Shown: one piece after another, positions 8,733-17,950 of the stretch
How the letters are laid out: every line of letters begins with the position of its first letter
Numbering within the stretch: position 1 is the stretch's first letter
Translations under genes and position numbers: made by a program
The notes under the pieces: generated by a model
What the model was told of the DNA's origin: nothing
Seen by the model: only the letters and a program-made list of their open reading frames with translations
Databases searched by the model: none
From: Bacteroidota bacterium
Lineage (GTDB): Bacteria > Bacteroidota > Bacteroidia > Chitinophagales > UBA10324
DNA length: 46,884 bases
Direction of reading: 5' to 3'
Assembly (NCBI GenBank): GCA_014190575.1
Contig: BJGQ01000020.1
Span: 1-46,884 of the forward strand

Positions 8733-10079
8733 CTACATTGCCGAAATAATATCATACTTAGTAATGATGTGCAGATTGCCGGCTGCATCATGAGTAAGAA
8801 CAGCAGGGTTTTCTTTGGTGATGTACTTCGACAATTTTTCAACCGCCACATCAATACTCACTTCAGGAAATGGTTTTTCCATTACATCACCAACTAATTT
8901 TTTTCGTACTTCATGATCTTCCAACAACAGATTAAATATTTTACTTTCTGTTATAGAGCCAACAACTTTTTCATTTTCTAAAACAGGAAGCTGATCAATT
9001 TCATTCTTCTTCATTTCGGCAATTGCATCACCAACAGTTTGTGCAGGAGCAATGGAAATAATTTTTCCGCTTCTGCCTTTTACTAAATCATTTATAGTTT
9101 TTACTTCTAAGAATCCGCGCTCACGCATCCAATCATCATTATATAATTTCCCAACATAGCGGCTTCCGTGATCGTGAAAAATCACCACCACTAAATCATC
9201 TTTTTTCAATTGGTCCTTCATCTGCATTAAACCCTGCACAGCTGAACCCGCAGAGTAGCCAACAAAAATTCCTTCTTCCTTAGTAATTCGACGCGCCATG
9301 ATGGCTCCGTCTTTATCCGTTACTTTTTCAAAATGGTCAATGAGTTTGAAATCAACATTGGCAGGTAAAATATCTTCGCCAATACCTTCGGTGATGTAAG
9401 GATAAATTTCTTTCTCATCTAATATTCCGGTCTCATGATATTTTTTTAACACCGAACCATAAGTATCAATTGCCCACGCTTTAATGTTTGGGTTTTGCTC
9501 TTTTAAATATTTTGCTGTACCACTTATTGTTCCGCCTGTTCCTGTACCAACAACCAAGTGTGTAATTTTTCCTTCTGTCTGTTTCCAGATTTCGGGACCG
9601 GTTCCTTCGTAGTGTGCGAGTGAATTACTCAAGTTGTTATATTGATCTGGTTTCCATGAGTTCGGAGTTTCTAAACTCAACCGTTTCGAAACTGAATAAT
9701 AGCTGCGTGGATCATCAGCTTCAACATTCGTTGGGCATACAATTACTTCCGCACCTACTGCACGAAGTATATCTGCTTTCTCCTTGCTCTGTTTATCAGT
9801 TGTAGTGAAAATGCATTTGTATCCTTTGGCAATTGCATAAAGTGCGAGTCCCATTCCGGTGTTGCCGCTTGTGCCTTCAATGATAGTGCTGCCGGGTTTA
9901 ATCAATCCTGCCTTCTCGGCATCCTGTAACATCTTTACTCCTATTCTATCCTTTATTGAATTTCCGGGATTGAATGATTCTACTTTCGCCAGCACTGTGC
10001 AAGGCAAACCTTTTATAACATTGTTCAACTTTACAAGAGGAGTATTTCCGATTGTTTCAAGAATGTTGTTGTAATACAT
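8733..10079 (-). CDS. cbs: Cystathionine beta-synthase (PLP enzyme plus CBS-domain pair)
   Basis: 448 residues. Residues 1-325 are a fold-type II PLP domain with the Schiff-base lysine K43 in NPGNSIKDRIG, the PLP-phosphate/substrate loop GTSGNTG (69-75) and GTGTGGTISG. Residues about 335-448 are two CBS domains (APAQTVGDAIAEMKKNEIDQLPV... and MEKPFPEVSIDVAVEKL). This matches eukaryote-type cystathionine beta-synthase without the haem domain. It condenses serine (or O-acetylserine) with homocysteine or sulfide; cysteine synthase activity is the alternative. The CBS pair suggests control by a bound nucleotide or S-adenosylmethionine. It leads a tight minus-strand run with the BtuF-like gene and lolD. 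Confidence 0.88.
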   Translation of the reverse strand: MYYNNILETIGNTPLVKLNNVIKGLPCTVLAKVESFNPGNSIKDRIGVKMLQDAEKAGLIKPGSTIIEGTSGNTGMGLALYAIAKGYKCIFTTTDKQSKEKADILRAVGAEVIVCPTNVEADDPRSYYSVSKRLSLETPNSWKPDQYNNLSNSLAHYEGTGPEIWKQTEGKITHLVVGTGTGGTISGTAKYLKEQNPNIKAWAIDTYGSVLKKYHETGILDEKEIYPYITEGIGEDILPANVDFKLIDHFEKVTDKDGAIMARRITKEEGIFVGYSAGSAVQGLMQMKDQLKKDDLVVVIFHDHGSRYVGKLYNDDWMRERGFLEVKTINDLVKGRSGKIISIAPAQTVGDAIAEMKKNEIDQLPVLENEKVVGSITESKIFNLLLEDHEVRKKLVGDVMEKPFPEVSIDVAVEKLSKYITKENPAVLTHDAAGNLHIITKYDIISAM

Positions 10080-10083
10080 GCGG

Positions 10084-10091
10084 CGAAAATA
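10084..10091 (-). promoter_or_regulatory. Possible -7 box just upstream of cbs
   Basis: The minus strand reads TATTTTCGCCGC ending a few bases before the ATG. This approximates the Bacteroidota -7 element TAnnTTTG with one mismatch and would give a very short leader. Confidence 0.35.
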
Positions 10092-10159
10092 AGAATTGAA
10101 ATATTGAATGATTCACGATTGAAAAATTGAGAATCAACATTCTGAAATTAAATTTTACT

Positions 10160-10609
10160 TCAAATAAAACCTCTGCAATTTTTTGCCCCGCATCTGCAAG
10201 GCAAAGTTCCATGATGATGAGTTTCACCGTAGTCAGCACTGAGTTCTTCACCCACTTTTATTTTTCTTAACGAATAAAATTCCACTCTGTTTTTTGTAAC
10301 CCTTATGTAACTGTTCGGTTCGCAACAATGATTGATGTAACGCAATTCATTGGGATTTTGTGATGCATCCAATACCAGATTGCTTTCCAAATCAACCATT
10401 GCAATTTGCTTTACATTCTTTCTTCGTTTTATTGCCTCTCTTTCCGAAATAATTACACCGCCCAAATCACCTATTTTTCTTCGCGCAGGAATTTCCTGCA
10501 ATGTATATGCACCGGTTCCTTCAATTTTGCTTTTTTTATTTTTCAGTTTATAAATTACCCTGTATTCAGGAGTTGAAATTTGTATTTTCATTCTTGCAAT
10601 GGTATTCAT
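10160..10609 (-). CDS. SET-domain protein lysine methyltransferase
   Basis: 149 residues, close to a minimal SET domain: KKSKIEGTGAYTLQEIPA at 24-42, the pseudoknot motif RYINHCCEPNS (90-100, usually R-F-I-N-H-x-C-x-P-N), GEELSADYG (120-128), and a post-SET CxCx4C cluster CRCGAKNCRGF (138-148) for zinc. These are the S-adenosylmethionine-binding and catalytic elements of lysine methyltransferases. The substrate is unknown; bacterial SET enzymes can modify histone-like proteins. Start at ATG 10609; an in-frame ATG six codons later (10591) is possible. It lies upstream of cbs on the same strand with an 80-bp gap. Confidence 0.88.
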   Translation of the reverse strand: MNTIARMKIQISTPEYRVIYKLKNKKSKIEGTGAYTLQEIPARRKIGDLGGVIISEREAIKRRKNVKQIAMVDLESNLVLDASQNPNELRYINHCCEPNSYIRVTKNRVEFYSLRKIKVGEELSADYGETHHHGTLPCRCGAKNCRGFI

Positions 10610-10721
10610 GATTTTTTATTTTTTCAGAAAATAAATTTTACTGAATACTCTTTCAATGAATTATATCAATATTAAAAAAAAGCACATAATGAGCATCAAA
10701 GTAAATAATATTAATTCAGCA

Positions 10722-10751
10722 TTGCACCAGTAATTCGTATTGTTAGTTTTG
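10722..10751 (+). promoter_or_regulatory. Promoter of the M16 peptidase gene
   Basis: TTG at 10722-10724, a 19-bp spacer and TAGTTTTG at 10744-10751 match the Bacteroidota consensus TTG-N19-TAnnTTTG. The start codon follows 31 bp downstream. Confidence 0.6.
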
Positions 10752-10782
10752 ATACCCTTTTTGAAAAAACACAAATCAAATT

Positions 10783-13581
10783 ATGAAAACAATTTTGAAA
10801 ATTTTCACTCTCCTACTGTTCCCTTTTTTATTGCAAGCTCAAACCATTGATTTACAAAGCAAAGTTCCTATTGATCCTAATGTACGGATTGGTAAACTTC
10901 CAAATGGAATGACTTACTACATTAAGAAAAACGCTAAGCCTGAACATCGTTGCGAATTGCGTTTGGTGGTAAATGCAGGTTCCATGATGGAAACTAATAA
11001 CCAACTTGGATTGGCGCATTTGCAGGAGCACATGTGTTTTAACGGAACTAAAAATTTTAAGAAGAGTGAATTAGTAGATTATTTGGAATCAATCGGAACA
11101 AGATTCGGTGCTGACCTAAATGCATATACAAGCTTTGATGAAACAGTTTATATGCTGCAATTACCAACTGATACTGAATCAGTTTTTTTAAAAGGTTTTC
11201 AAGTGATAGAGGACTGGGCGCATAATGTTACAGATGACAATTCTGAAATTGACAAAGAGCGTGGTGTAGTTGTGGAAGAATGGAGACTCGGACAAGGTGC
11301 TGATGAAAGAATGCGCCGTAAATATTTTCCCGTTTTATTAAACGGATCTCGATATGCCGATCGCCTTCCAATCGGAACGAAGGAAAGTATTTTGGGTGCG
11401 CCATGTGATACATTAAAAAGTTTTTATAAAACTTGGTATCGTCCTGATTTAATGGCGGTTGTAGTTGTAGGAGATATTGATGTTGACAAAATTGAAACCT
11501 TGATCAAAGCACATTTTGCAGAAATTCAAAATCCATCCAATGAAAAACCACGGTTCACTTCAACCATTCCTGATCACAATGATTTAAAAGTTTCTGTTTG
11601 CACTGATAAGGAAGCTTCCTATTCTTTGGTTGAAATTAATTTCAAGCAGCCGGTTCCAGAATCAAATACCATTGGTGATTACCGCAACAGCATGATTTCA
11701 AATTTAGCTACCAGCATGTTGAACGATCGGTACAGCGAATTAATTCAGCAAAACAATCCGCCTTTCAATTTTGCAGGTTCTTATTTCGGAAGTGTTGTGC
11801 GTGCAAAAAATGCATTCACTGCATATTGTGTTGTTCCTGATAATGGAATTGAAAAAGGATTATCTACTCTGTTAACTGAAATAAAAAGAGTAAAAGATTT
11901 CGGATATACTTCAACAGAATTAGACAGAGCAAAACAATCAGTGCTTCGCAGTTATGAAACCATGTTTAACGAAAAAGATAAAACCGAATCAAAATCTTTA
12001 GTGAGAGAATATGTAAGTAATTTTTTAGAGCAGGAACCTATTCCAGGAATAGATTGGGAATATAACACTGCAAAAAATTTATTGCCAGGCATCACTTTAG
12101 AGGAGATAAATAAAATGATTGATTCATGGATTACTGATGGAAAAAATTGTGTGATAATTGTTACTGCCCCGGAAAAAATTGGAGTTACTGTACCGACTGA
12201 AGATGCCGTAAAAACAATTTTCAGTCATGTGAATAATACTGCTGTTGAAAAATATACAGATAAAGTTTCTGATAAACCACTAACTAATTCTATTCCGATT
12301 CCGGGTAAAGTAGCCAAGGAAACTTCAGATGCTGAAAATGGAATCACCACATGGACATTAAGTAACGGAGCAAAAATTGTATTTAAACAAACCGATTTTA
12401 AGAATGATGAAATTCTTTTCAATGCATTTAGTTGGGGTGGAACTTCACTTTATTCTGATGATGATTTTATGTGTGCAAATAATGCAGATGGAATAGTTGA
12501 CAATTCAGGTTTAGGAAATTATGATGATGTTGAATTGAGTAAGTACACGAGCAACATGGTTTTAAGTATCTCTCCAAACATTGGAGAACTGACTGAAGGT
12601 TTGGATGGAAGTTGCTCTGTAAAAGATTTAGAAAATTTATTGCAGTTCGCTAATTTGTATTTCACTGCGCCGCGCAAAGATTCTACTTCGTTTAATTCTT
12701 TCATTTCACAAATGATTACTCAACTTCAGAATAAGAATAATCAACCCGGTGCAGTGTTCTCTGATTCATTGACATCAATTATGTATTCCTATAATCCTCG
12801 TTACAAGCCAATGACCGAACAAATGTTATCGCAAATAAAATTGACTCGTGCGTACAATATTTTCCGTGAGCGGTTCAGCGACCCTGCTGATTTCACTTTT
12901 GTTTTTGTTGGAAGTGTAACTCCCGAATCTTTGAAACCATTGGTTGAAAAATACATTGGTGGAATTCCATCGAAAGGAAAAACAGAAACTTATAAAGACA
13001 ACAATATAAAATGGATGAATGGCAACTTTAATAAAAAAGTAATGAAGGGAACTGAGCCAAAAAGCACAGTTGCCATGCTATACCTAAGTCCGTTTGAATA
13101 CAATCGTTACAACCGGAATGAGTTGAATGCATTCATGAAATTGCTGAACATAAAACTGCGCGAAACATTGCGTGAAGACATGAGCGGTGTGTATGGAGTT
13201 TCTGCTTCTCCGCAAATGGTTCACTACCCGAAATCACAGTGTCGCATTATTGTTTACTTCAGTTGCTCCCCCGAAAATGTTGATGCGCTCGTAGGTGCTG
13301 CTAAAAAAGTAATTGCTGAAATAATGGCGAATGGCTGTGACGATAAAAATTTATTGAAAGTAAAAGAGTTGATGCTGAAAGGCCGTGAATCAGATTTAAA
13401 AGAAAATCGTTTCTGGTTAAGTTTAATTACTTCCTCGTTAAAAGACAATGAGCAGGTTTCAGAAATCAAAAATTTCAATTCCCAGATTGATGCATTGAAG
13501 AGTGATGATTTTAAAAGACTGGCTTTAAAATATTTTGACAATAAAAATTATGGACAGGTGGTTTTGTATCCTGAAAAATAA
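10783..13581 (+). CDS. M16 family zinc metallopeptidase, secreted
   Basis: 932 residues with a signal peptide (MKTILKIFTLLLFPFLLQAQ). The inverted zinc motif HxxEH is HLQEH at 79-83, and the third ligand is probably E159 in DKERGVVVEEW. The length and the second half (about 510-930) fit a protein with paired M16 domains in which only the first carries the metal site, as in pitrilysin-like and PqqL-like periplasmic peptidases. It probably degrades peptides in the periplasm. It stands alone, with its own promoter and a terminator shared with the convergent YitT gene. Confidence 0.92.
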   Translation: MKTILKIFTLLLFPFLLQAQTIDLQSKVPIDPNVRIGKLPNGMTYYIKKNAKPEHRCELRLVVNAGSMMETNNQLGLAHLQEHMCFNGTKNFKKSELVDYLESIGTRFGADLNAYTSFDETVYMLQLPTDTESVFLKGFQVIEDWAHNVTDDNSEIDKERGVVVEEWRLGQGADERMRRKYFPVLLNGSRYADRLPIGTKESILGAPCDTLKSFYKTWYRPDLMAVVVVGDIDVDKIETLIKAHFAEIQNPSNEKPRFTSTIPDHNDLKVSVCTDKEASYSLVEINFKQPVPESNTIGDYRNSMISNLATSMLNDRYSELIQQNNPPFNFAGSYFGSVVRAKNAFTAYCVVPDNGIEKGLSTLLTEIKRVKDFGYTSTELDRAKQSVLRSYETMFNEKDKTESKSLVREYVSNFLEQEPIPGIDWEYNTAKNLLPGITLEEINKMIDSWITDGKNCVIIVTAPEKIGVTVPTEDAVKTIFSHVNNTAVEKYTDKVSDKPLTNSIPIPGKVAKETSDAENGITTWTLSNGAKIVFKQTDFKNDEILFNAFSWGGTSLYSDDDFMCANNADGIVDNSGLGNYDDVELSKYTSNMVLSISPNIGELTEGLDGSCSVKDLENLLQFANLYFTAPRKDSTSFNSFISQMITQLQNKNNQPGAVFSDSLTSIMYSYNPRYKPMTEQMLSQIKLTRAYNIFRERFSDPADFTFVFVGSVTPESLKPLVEKYIGGIPSKGKTETYKDNNIKWMNGNFNKKVMKGTEPKSTVAMLYLSPFEYNRYNRNELNAFMKLLNIKLRETLREDMSGVYGVSASPQMVHYPKSQCRIIVYFSCSPENVDALVGAAKKVIAEIMANGCDDKNLLKVKELMLKGRESDLKENRFWLSLITSSLKDNEQVSEIKNFNSQIDALKSDDFKRLALKYFDNKNYGQVVLYPEK

Positions 13582-13604
13582 TTTTACACAATAAATAATT
13601 CCTG

Positions 13605-13634
13605 AACAGGCGATTCTGCAAAGAGTCGCCTGTT
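13605..13634. terminator. Terminator between the M16 and YitT genes
   Basis: Arms aacaggcga and tcgcctgtt (13626-13634) enclose a 12-nt loop and are followed by a T-rich run. The element lies between convergent genes. Confidence 0.8.
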
Positions 13635-13638
13635 TTAT

Positions 13639-14517
13639 TTAGTGATGATACGAACGCTTCTTTACCATACCACCTCTAACTTCATTCACGCTTTGAATAA
13701 CTACAAAAGCATCAGGGTCTAATTTGTGAACGATTGCTTTCAATTTTGGAATTTCTAATCTGGTGAGAATGCAGTACACAATTTTTAAATCCAAACTTGG
13801 GTCGTGATGTAACCCAAAACCGCGTTCGCCTTTTAAAAGCGTTACACCGCGCCCCATCACTTCAATAATTCCTCTTCGTATTTCTTCATTCTTCGGTGAG
13901 ATAATCATCACACTGGTATATTCTTCAATCCCCTGCACAATGAAATCAACCGTTTTACTTGCTGCGAGATAAGTAAGAACCGAATACAATGCTGCTTCCA
14001 TTCCTAAATAAAAAGCTGCAGCTGAAAAAATAAAAAGATTGATGACAAGAATAATGTCACCTATTGAAAATGAAAATCGTTTGCTCAATGCAAGTGCTAA
14101 AACCTCAGTTCCATCCAATACTCCACCGCCTCGAATGGCGAAACCAATTCCGGCACCGAGAAAGAATCCACCAAAAACTGCAATCAATAATTTATCAGTT
14201 GTAATAACAGGAAGATGAATAAATAATAATGCGATTGCCAATCCAATAATCCCAATTGCTGATTTCAATGCAAACACCCAACTGATTTGGCGGTAACCCA
14301 TAATCACAAACGGAATATTGAAAATTATTATCCAGAAAGAAATAGTAGTGTTACTCGCTAATGATGCAAGAATTGATACCCCGGTAATTCCGCCATCAGT
14401 AAAATGATTGGGAAGAATAAAACCTTTTAACCCAACTGAAGCAGACAATATTCCGATGGCAATCAGAAAAAAATCAAGAATAATTTTTCCACGGGAAGCA
14501 TAAGTTGATTGTTTCAT
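13639..14517 (-). CDS. YitT family membrane protein
   Basis: 292 residues. The first 200 contain about five or six hydrophobic segments with the family motif SVGLKGFILPNHFTDGGITGVSIL and later GAGIGFAIRGGGVLDGTEVLAL. The last 90 residues form the soluble DUF2179 domain (YTSVMIISPKNEEIRRGIIEVMGRGVTLLKGERG...), with a CILTRLEIPKLKAIVHKLDPDAFV stretch. The transported or sensed substrate of this family is not established. It is divergent from the trmH-like gene and ends at the shared hairpin. Confidence 0.88.
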   Translation of the reverse strand: MKQSTYASRGKIILDFFLIAIGILSASVGLKGFILPNHFTDGGITGVSILASLASNTTISFWIIIFNIPFVIMGYRQISWVFALKSAIGIIGLAIALLFIHLPVITTDKLLIAVFGGFFLGAGIGFAIRGGGVLDGTEVLALALSKRFSFSIGDIILVINLFIFSAAAFYLGMEAALYSVLTYLAASKTVDFIVQGIEEYTSVMIISPKNEEIRRGIIEVMGRGVTLLKGERGFGLHHDPSLDLKIVYCILTRLEIPKLKAIVHKLDPDAFVVIQSVNEVRGGMVKKRSYHH

Positions 14518-14645
14518 CGGAGTGAAAAATATTTTCTCTTCTACTAATAAGACAAGTTCTTTTTAAACAGAAAATATTTCTATTGTACAAACTATTTACA
14601 GCGACTTGATTTTTAATTTTTCATTTTTACTTTTTAATTTGATTC

Positions 14646-15227
14646 ATGACTCCGGAAAGAGAAAATAAATTCAAAAGAGTAATTGCAAAACGGCAAACTG
14701 ATTTGACAGTTGTATTTGAAAATGTAAACGACCCTCACAACATCAGCGCCGTGTTGCGTACTTGTGATTCTGTTGGTGTGAAAGAAGTATTTATCATCCA
14801 AACCATTGAGCGACCATACACCAAACTCGGAAAGAAAAGTTCATCAAGCGCCAGTAAGTGGATTGACATTCAATGGTTCTTTTCAGTGGAAGAATGCATG
14901 ATTGCAGTTCGAAAAAAATATAAAAATATTTTCGGAACAAAGTTGACGGAACAATCAAGGAGTTTGTATGATTTGAATTTAATTGAATCAACTGCATTGG
15001 TTTTTGGTAATGAGCATTCAGGAATTTCAGATGAACTTGCTGCATCCTGCAATGGAAATTTTTTAATTCCACAAGTCGGCATGATTGAGAGTTTGAATAT
15101 TTCAGTTGCGTGTGCCGTGACACTTTATGAAGCATATCGGCAAAGAGACATTATTGGAAAATATAATTCGCCGATGCTTTCAGAAACTGAATTGAATTCA
15201 GAATATAAAAATTGGTTAGAGAAATAA
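14646..15227 (+). CDS. trmH: TrmH-type (SPOUT) 2'-O-ribose RNA methyltransferase
   Basis: 193 residues with the three SpoU motifs: motif 1 NVNDPHNISAVLRTCDSVGV, motif 2 ALVFGNEHSGIS and motif 3 IPQVGMIESLNISVACAVTLYE. These form the S-adenosylmethionine knot and the catalytic Asn/Arg. Overall layout and size fit TrmH, which methylates the ribose of G18 in tRNA. An rRNA target (RlmB-like) is less likely because the N-terminal L30-like domain is absent. It converges on bioD with 5 bp between stops and no clear terminator. Confidence 0.85.
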   Translation: MTPERENKFKRVIAKRQTDLTVVFENVNDPHNISAVLRTCDSVGVKEVFIIQTIERPYTKLGKKSSSSASKWIDIQWFFSVEECMIAVRKKYKNIFGTKLTEQSRSLYDLNLIESTALVFGNEHSGISDELAASCNGNFLIPQVGMIESLNISVACAVTLYEAYRQRDIIGKYNSPMLSETELNSEYKNWLEK

Positions 15228-15232
15228 TTTCT

Positions 15233-15853
15233 CTACAACGAAATATTCTTAAAAGATTCCGCCTGTTTTCTTATTGATGCAGCATCAAGCGGTTTCATAT
15301 CAGCAATGTGACCTAACAATTTTGCGCCGCTGTGTTGAATAATGATGGTTTCAGAATCTTCATTTATATCTCCATTGAAAATGATTCCAGCAACTGGAAT
15401 GTTTCTATCTTTCAATGCAATGCAGGTGAGTAGCGTGTGATTGATGTTGCCGACATAATTTTTTGAAATTAAAATGACGGGGTAATTCCACTTCGCCATT
15501 AAATCAATCATCATTATATCTTTTGTGAGCGGAACCATAATTCCTCCTGCTAATTCAATGAATAAAGTATTAGCAGTTACCGGTGGAACAATTTTGTTTA
15601 CATCAATTTCAATTCCTTCACGCTTAGCAGATGCGTAAGGCGACATGGCAAACTGCATGGGATATGCTTCAGGATGAACTTTTATTTTTCCCTCTGTTAA
15701 TCCTGAAATAATGTCGCTGTCTTTATTAAAAAGTTTTCCTGCTTGAACCGGTTTCCAGTAATCTGCTTTCAATGCTTCGCATAAAATAGCAGAGGCAATT
15801 GTTTTTCCAACATCAGTTCCTATTCCGGCAATCACAAATTTTCTTCCGCTCAT
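15233..15853 (-). CDS. bioD: Dethiobiotin synthetase
   Basis: 206 residues. Forms the ureido ring of dethiobiotin from diaminopelargonic acid, CO2 and ATP, the penultimate step of biotin synthesis. The P-loop is GIGTDVGKT at 10-18, followed by YWKPVQAG and ELAGGIMVPLTKD, typical of BioD. It is short for the family (usually 210-240) but appears complete. No other bio gene is adjacent; a separate bio locus is expected. Confidence 0.92.
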   Translation of the reverse strand: MSGRKFVIAGIGTDVGKTIASAILCEALKADYWKPVQAGKLFNKDSDIISGLTEGKIKVHPEAYPMQFAMSPYASAKREGIEIDVNKIVPPVTANTLFIELAGGIMVPLTKDIMMIDLMAKWNYPVILISKNYVGNINHTLLTCIALKDRNIPVAGIIFNGDINEDSETIIIQHSGAKLLGHIADMKPLDAASIRKQAESFKNISL

Positions 15854-15908
15854 CGTATTTCAGTTTTGTTGTGAGTGAATGTAAAAGAAAATATTTCTAC
15901 TTCAAAAA

Positions 15909-16009
15909 TTTCGCACAGAGAATATACAGAGAGAAAAAAGGAGAATTAAAAATTAAATTGCAACCTCCGTGTTTCTCAATTCCTTCTATGTATTTTCTCC
16001 GTGCGAAAT
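15909..16009. repeat. Imperfect long inverted repeat upstream of bioD
   Basis: The left arm tttcgcacagagaatataca (15909-) and a right arm ending at 16009 with ttttctccgtgcgaaa are near-complementary over about 25 bp, with a loop of about 50 nt. The 180 bp between bioD and the M2 peptidase holds no gene. The element could terminate the peptidase transcript, but it resembles a dispersed intergenic hairpin. Confidence 0.6.
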
Positions 16010-16035
16010 CTGAATCTTCAAACTGTAAAATAAAT

Positions 16036-17859
16036 CTATTTTGCAAAATCAGGTTGCTCGGGCAATGTGCAAGTTCTTCCAGCATTTACTTTTTTCAGGT
16101 AAGCCATTAATGGCGCGAAGTATTCTATCATTGGTTGAGCACTCATATCGGCACCCACGCAATTTTTCATGTGCGCTTTCCAGTCAACACTTGCGCCAGG
16201 AGCCATTAATTTTTTTATGAAAGCTCCAACTTCCTTATTTCCCCAGTAATTGGTTGCATTTGGTTCCTGATGTAAAATATTTTTTGCAATGTACACATGC
16301 CATTGAAACAACAACACATTACTCATGCTGTAATCATAATACTGTGCTGCATCATCGTTGATGTGTGTCTTGGTTGCCGCATCGCAATATTCTTCACCAC
16401 GAGTTGATGGCGGAACAATTCCCTGGTAGCGTTTAACCAAATCCCACCACTCGGCATTGAATTGATTCTCCGGTAAATTTTTTGAATACAAATTATATTC
16501 AAACTCTGTCATCACTCCGCTTCCCCATGGTATGTGAACGATGTAATCCAATGCTTCCTTCAACATCATGAGTGTGTCATTTGTTTTGGCATTTGCATCT
16601 ACCATACCTAAACCTGCAAGAAAAGGTTTTTGAAAAGAAGCCAATCCCATCATAGAACCCATTGCTTCATGATAAGCACGGTTAGCACCTGTGCGCAAAA
16701 TCATTGGTACTTCAGGTGTACTATAAGTCTGATAATAATAAATGTGACCTAACTCGTGTAAAACGGTTCCCCACCATTCCGAATTCGGTTCAATGCTCAT
16801 GAGCGAACGAACATCTTTATCGTTATCAATGTGCCAGGCAGAAGCGTGCGTGTTTTTTTTGTAACCAGCATCAGGTGCAACAGGATACAAGGATGATTTA
16901 TCATAAAATGTTTGTGGCAACGCACCGAAACCTAAACTCATGTAGTACTCCTCTCCTTTTTTCACAATCCACTCCGCTCCTTTTTCCTTTAAGTATGGAT
17001 CAATATCCAAACCTTCCACATTTACCAATGAAGTCCAATCTTGTCCCCAGCGATTTGGTAACCAATCAGCAGGAATATAATCCGGTACAGGTTGCTTGTA
17101 TTTTTTTGCTAATTCGTAACGCGCCCATGTATGCAGCTCACGATAGAGCGGCCACACATCTTTCATCATCCCTCTTGTAACTCCAATCAAATCATCAGTG
17201 CTGTAACCATACTCACTTGCCTGGTACTGAAAGAAATCCTGGTAGTCGAGAGCTTGCACACTTTTGTTGCGCAAATCACGAAGGTTAGTTAAACCATCTT
17301 TTAAAACCTTGCCAACTTCTTTAGATGCTGTCCATGCATCGTTACGCTCCTTCATATTTGTGGAGTTAGAAAGAATATCCTGAATGTTGTTTGGAGTTAC
17401 CTCTTTACCATTCATCATAAATTTAAAACCATACATCATTTCGGTTTGTTTATTCTGAGCTGCAATTCTCTGTTTCACTACATCGCCAGCAGTTTCAGGG
17501 GTATTGCCGGCAGTGAATAAAATTGAATTCAGCTGACGAACCTGAATGTCGGACAACTGTTCCTTGCTTTCTAAAAACTTTTTTACTTTTTCAATCACAT
17601 CTTTACTGCCGGTGTACTTTGCAAATGCTTCATCGGCTTCAGCCGCTTTTTTTGAAGTGATGGTATCTCCTTCTACAATGTGAGTATTCAATAACCATTG
17701 ACCTTCGTTAGAAGCAATCAGTAATTTCTGAAACTCTGTATTGTAAGCTGTGAGAAAAGAATCGACCTGTTTTGTTACATCATCATGGGTAGCTGATGAA
17801 TTACAGGACGCAAGGACAACGAGTGAGAGGGAGAGAATTAATAAAAAGTTTTTAATCAT
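16036..17859 (-). CDS. M2 family peptidyl-dipeptidase (ACE-like) lipoprotein
   Basis: 607 residues. The N-terminus MIKNFLLILSLSLVVLASC has a lipobox with Cys19, so it is a lipoprotein. The zinc site is HELGH at 368-372 and the third ligand is probably E398 in YHEAMGS, the M2 arrangement. Other M2 features include the WHIDNDKD region and the late VLLFQWHVYIAKN helix. M2 enzymes, such as angiotensin-converting enzyme, release dipeptides from C-termini. It probably acts on periplasmic or external peptides. It is followed by a hairpin repeat and then bioD; upstream is the lon terminator. Confidence 0.92.
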   Translation of the reverse strand: MIKNFLLILSLSLVVLASCNSSATHDDVTKQVDSFLTAYNTEFQKLLIASNEGQWLLNTHIVEGDTITSKKAAEADEAFAKYTGSKDVIEKVKKFLESKEQLSDIQVRQLNSILFTAGNTPETAGDVVKQRIAAQNKQTEMMYGFKFMMNGKEVTPNNIQDILSNSTNMKERNDAWTASKEVGKVLKDGLTNLRDLRNKSVQALDYQDFFQYQASEYGYSTDDLIGVTRGMMKDVWPLYRELHTWARYELAKKYKQPVPDYIPADWLPNRWGQDWTSLVNVEGLDIDPYLKEKGAEWIVKKGEEYYMSLGFGALPQTFYDKSSLYPVAPDAGYKKNTHASAWHIDNDKDVRSLMSIEPNSEWWGTVLHELGHIYYYQTYSTPEVPMILRTGANRAYHEAMGSMMGLASFQKPFLAGLGMVDANAKTNDTLMMLKEALDYIVHIPWGSGVMTEFEYNLYSKNLPENQFNAEWWDLVKRYQGIVPPSTRGEEYCDAATKTHINDDAAQYYDYSMSNVLLFQWHVYIAKNILHQEPNATNYWGNKEVGAFIKKLMAPGASVDWKAHMKNCVGADMSAQPMIEYFAPLMAYLKKVNAGRTCTLPEQPDFAK

Positions 17860-17894
17860 GATTTGATTTTAATGTTTGTGGGGTGAAAATAAAA

Positions 17895-17919
17895 AAAGTC
17901 AGACATGAAGTCTGACTTT
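17895..17919 (-). terminator. lon terminator
   Basis: On the minus strand, AAAGTCAGA and TCTGACTTT pair around a 7-nt loop, followed by a T run, about 30 bp after the lon stop. Confidence 0.85.
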
Positions 17920-17950
17920 CTTTGGTTTGAAAAAATTAAATGAACGAATT

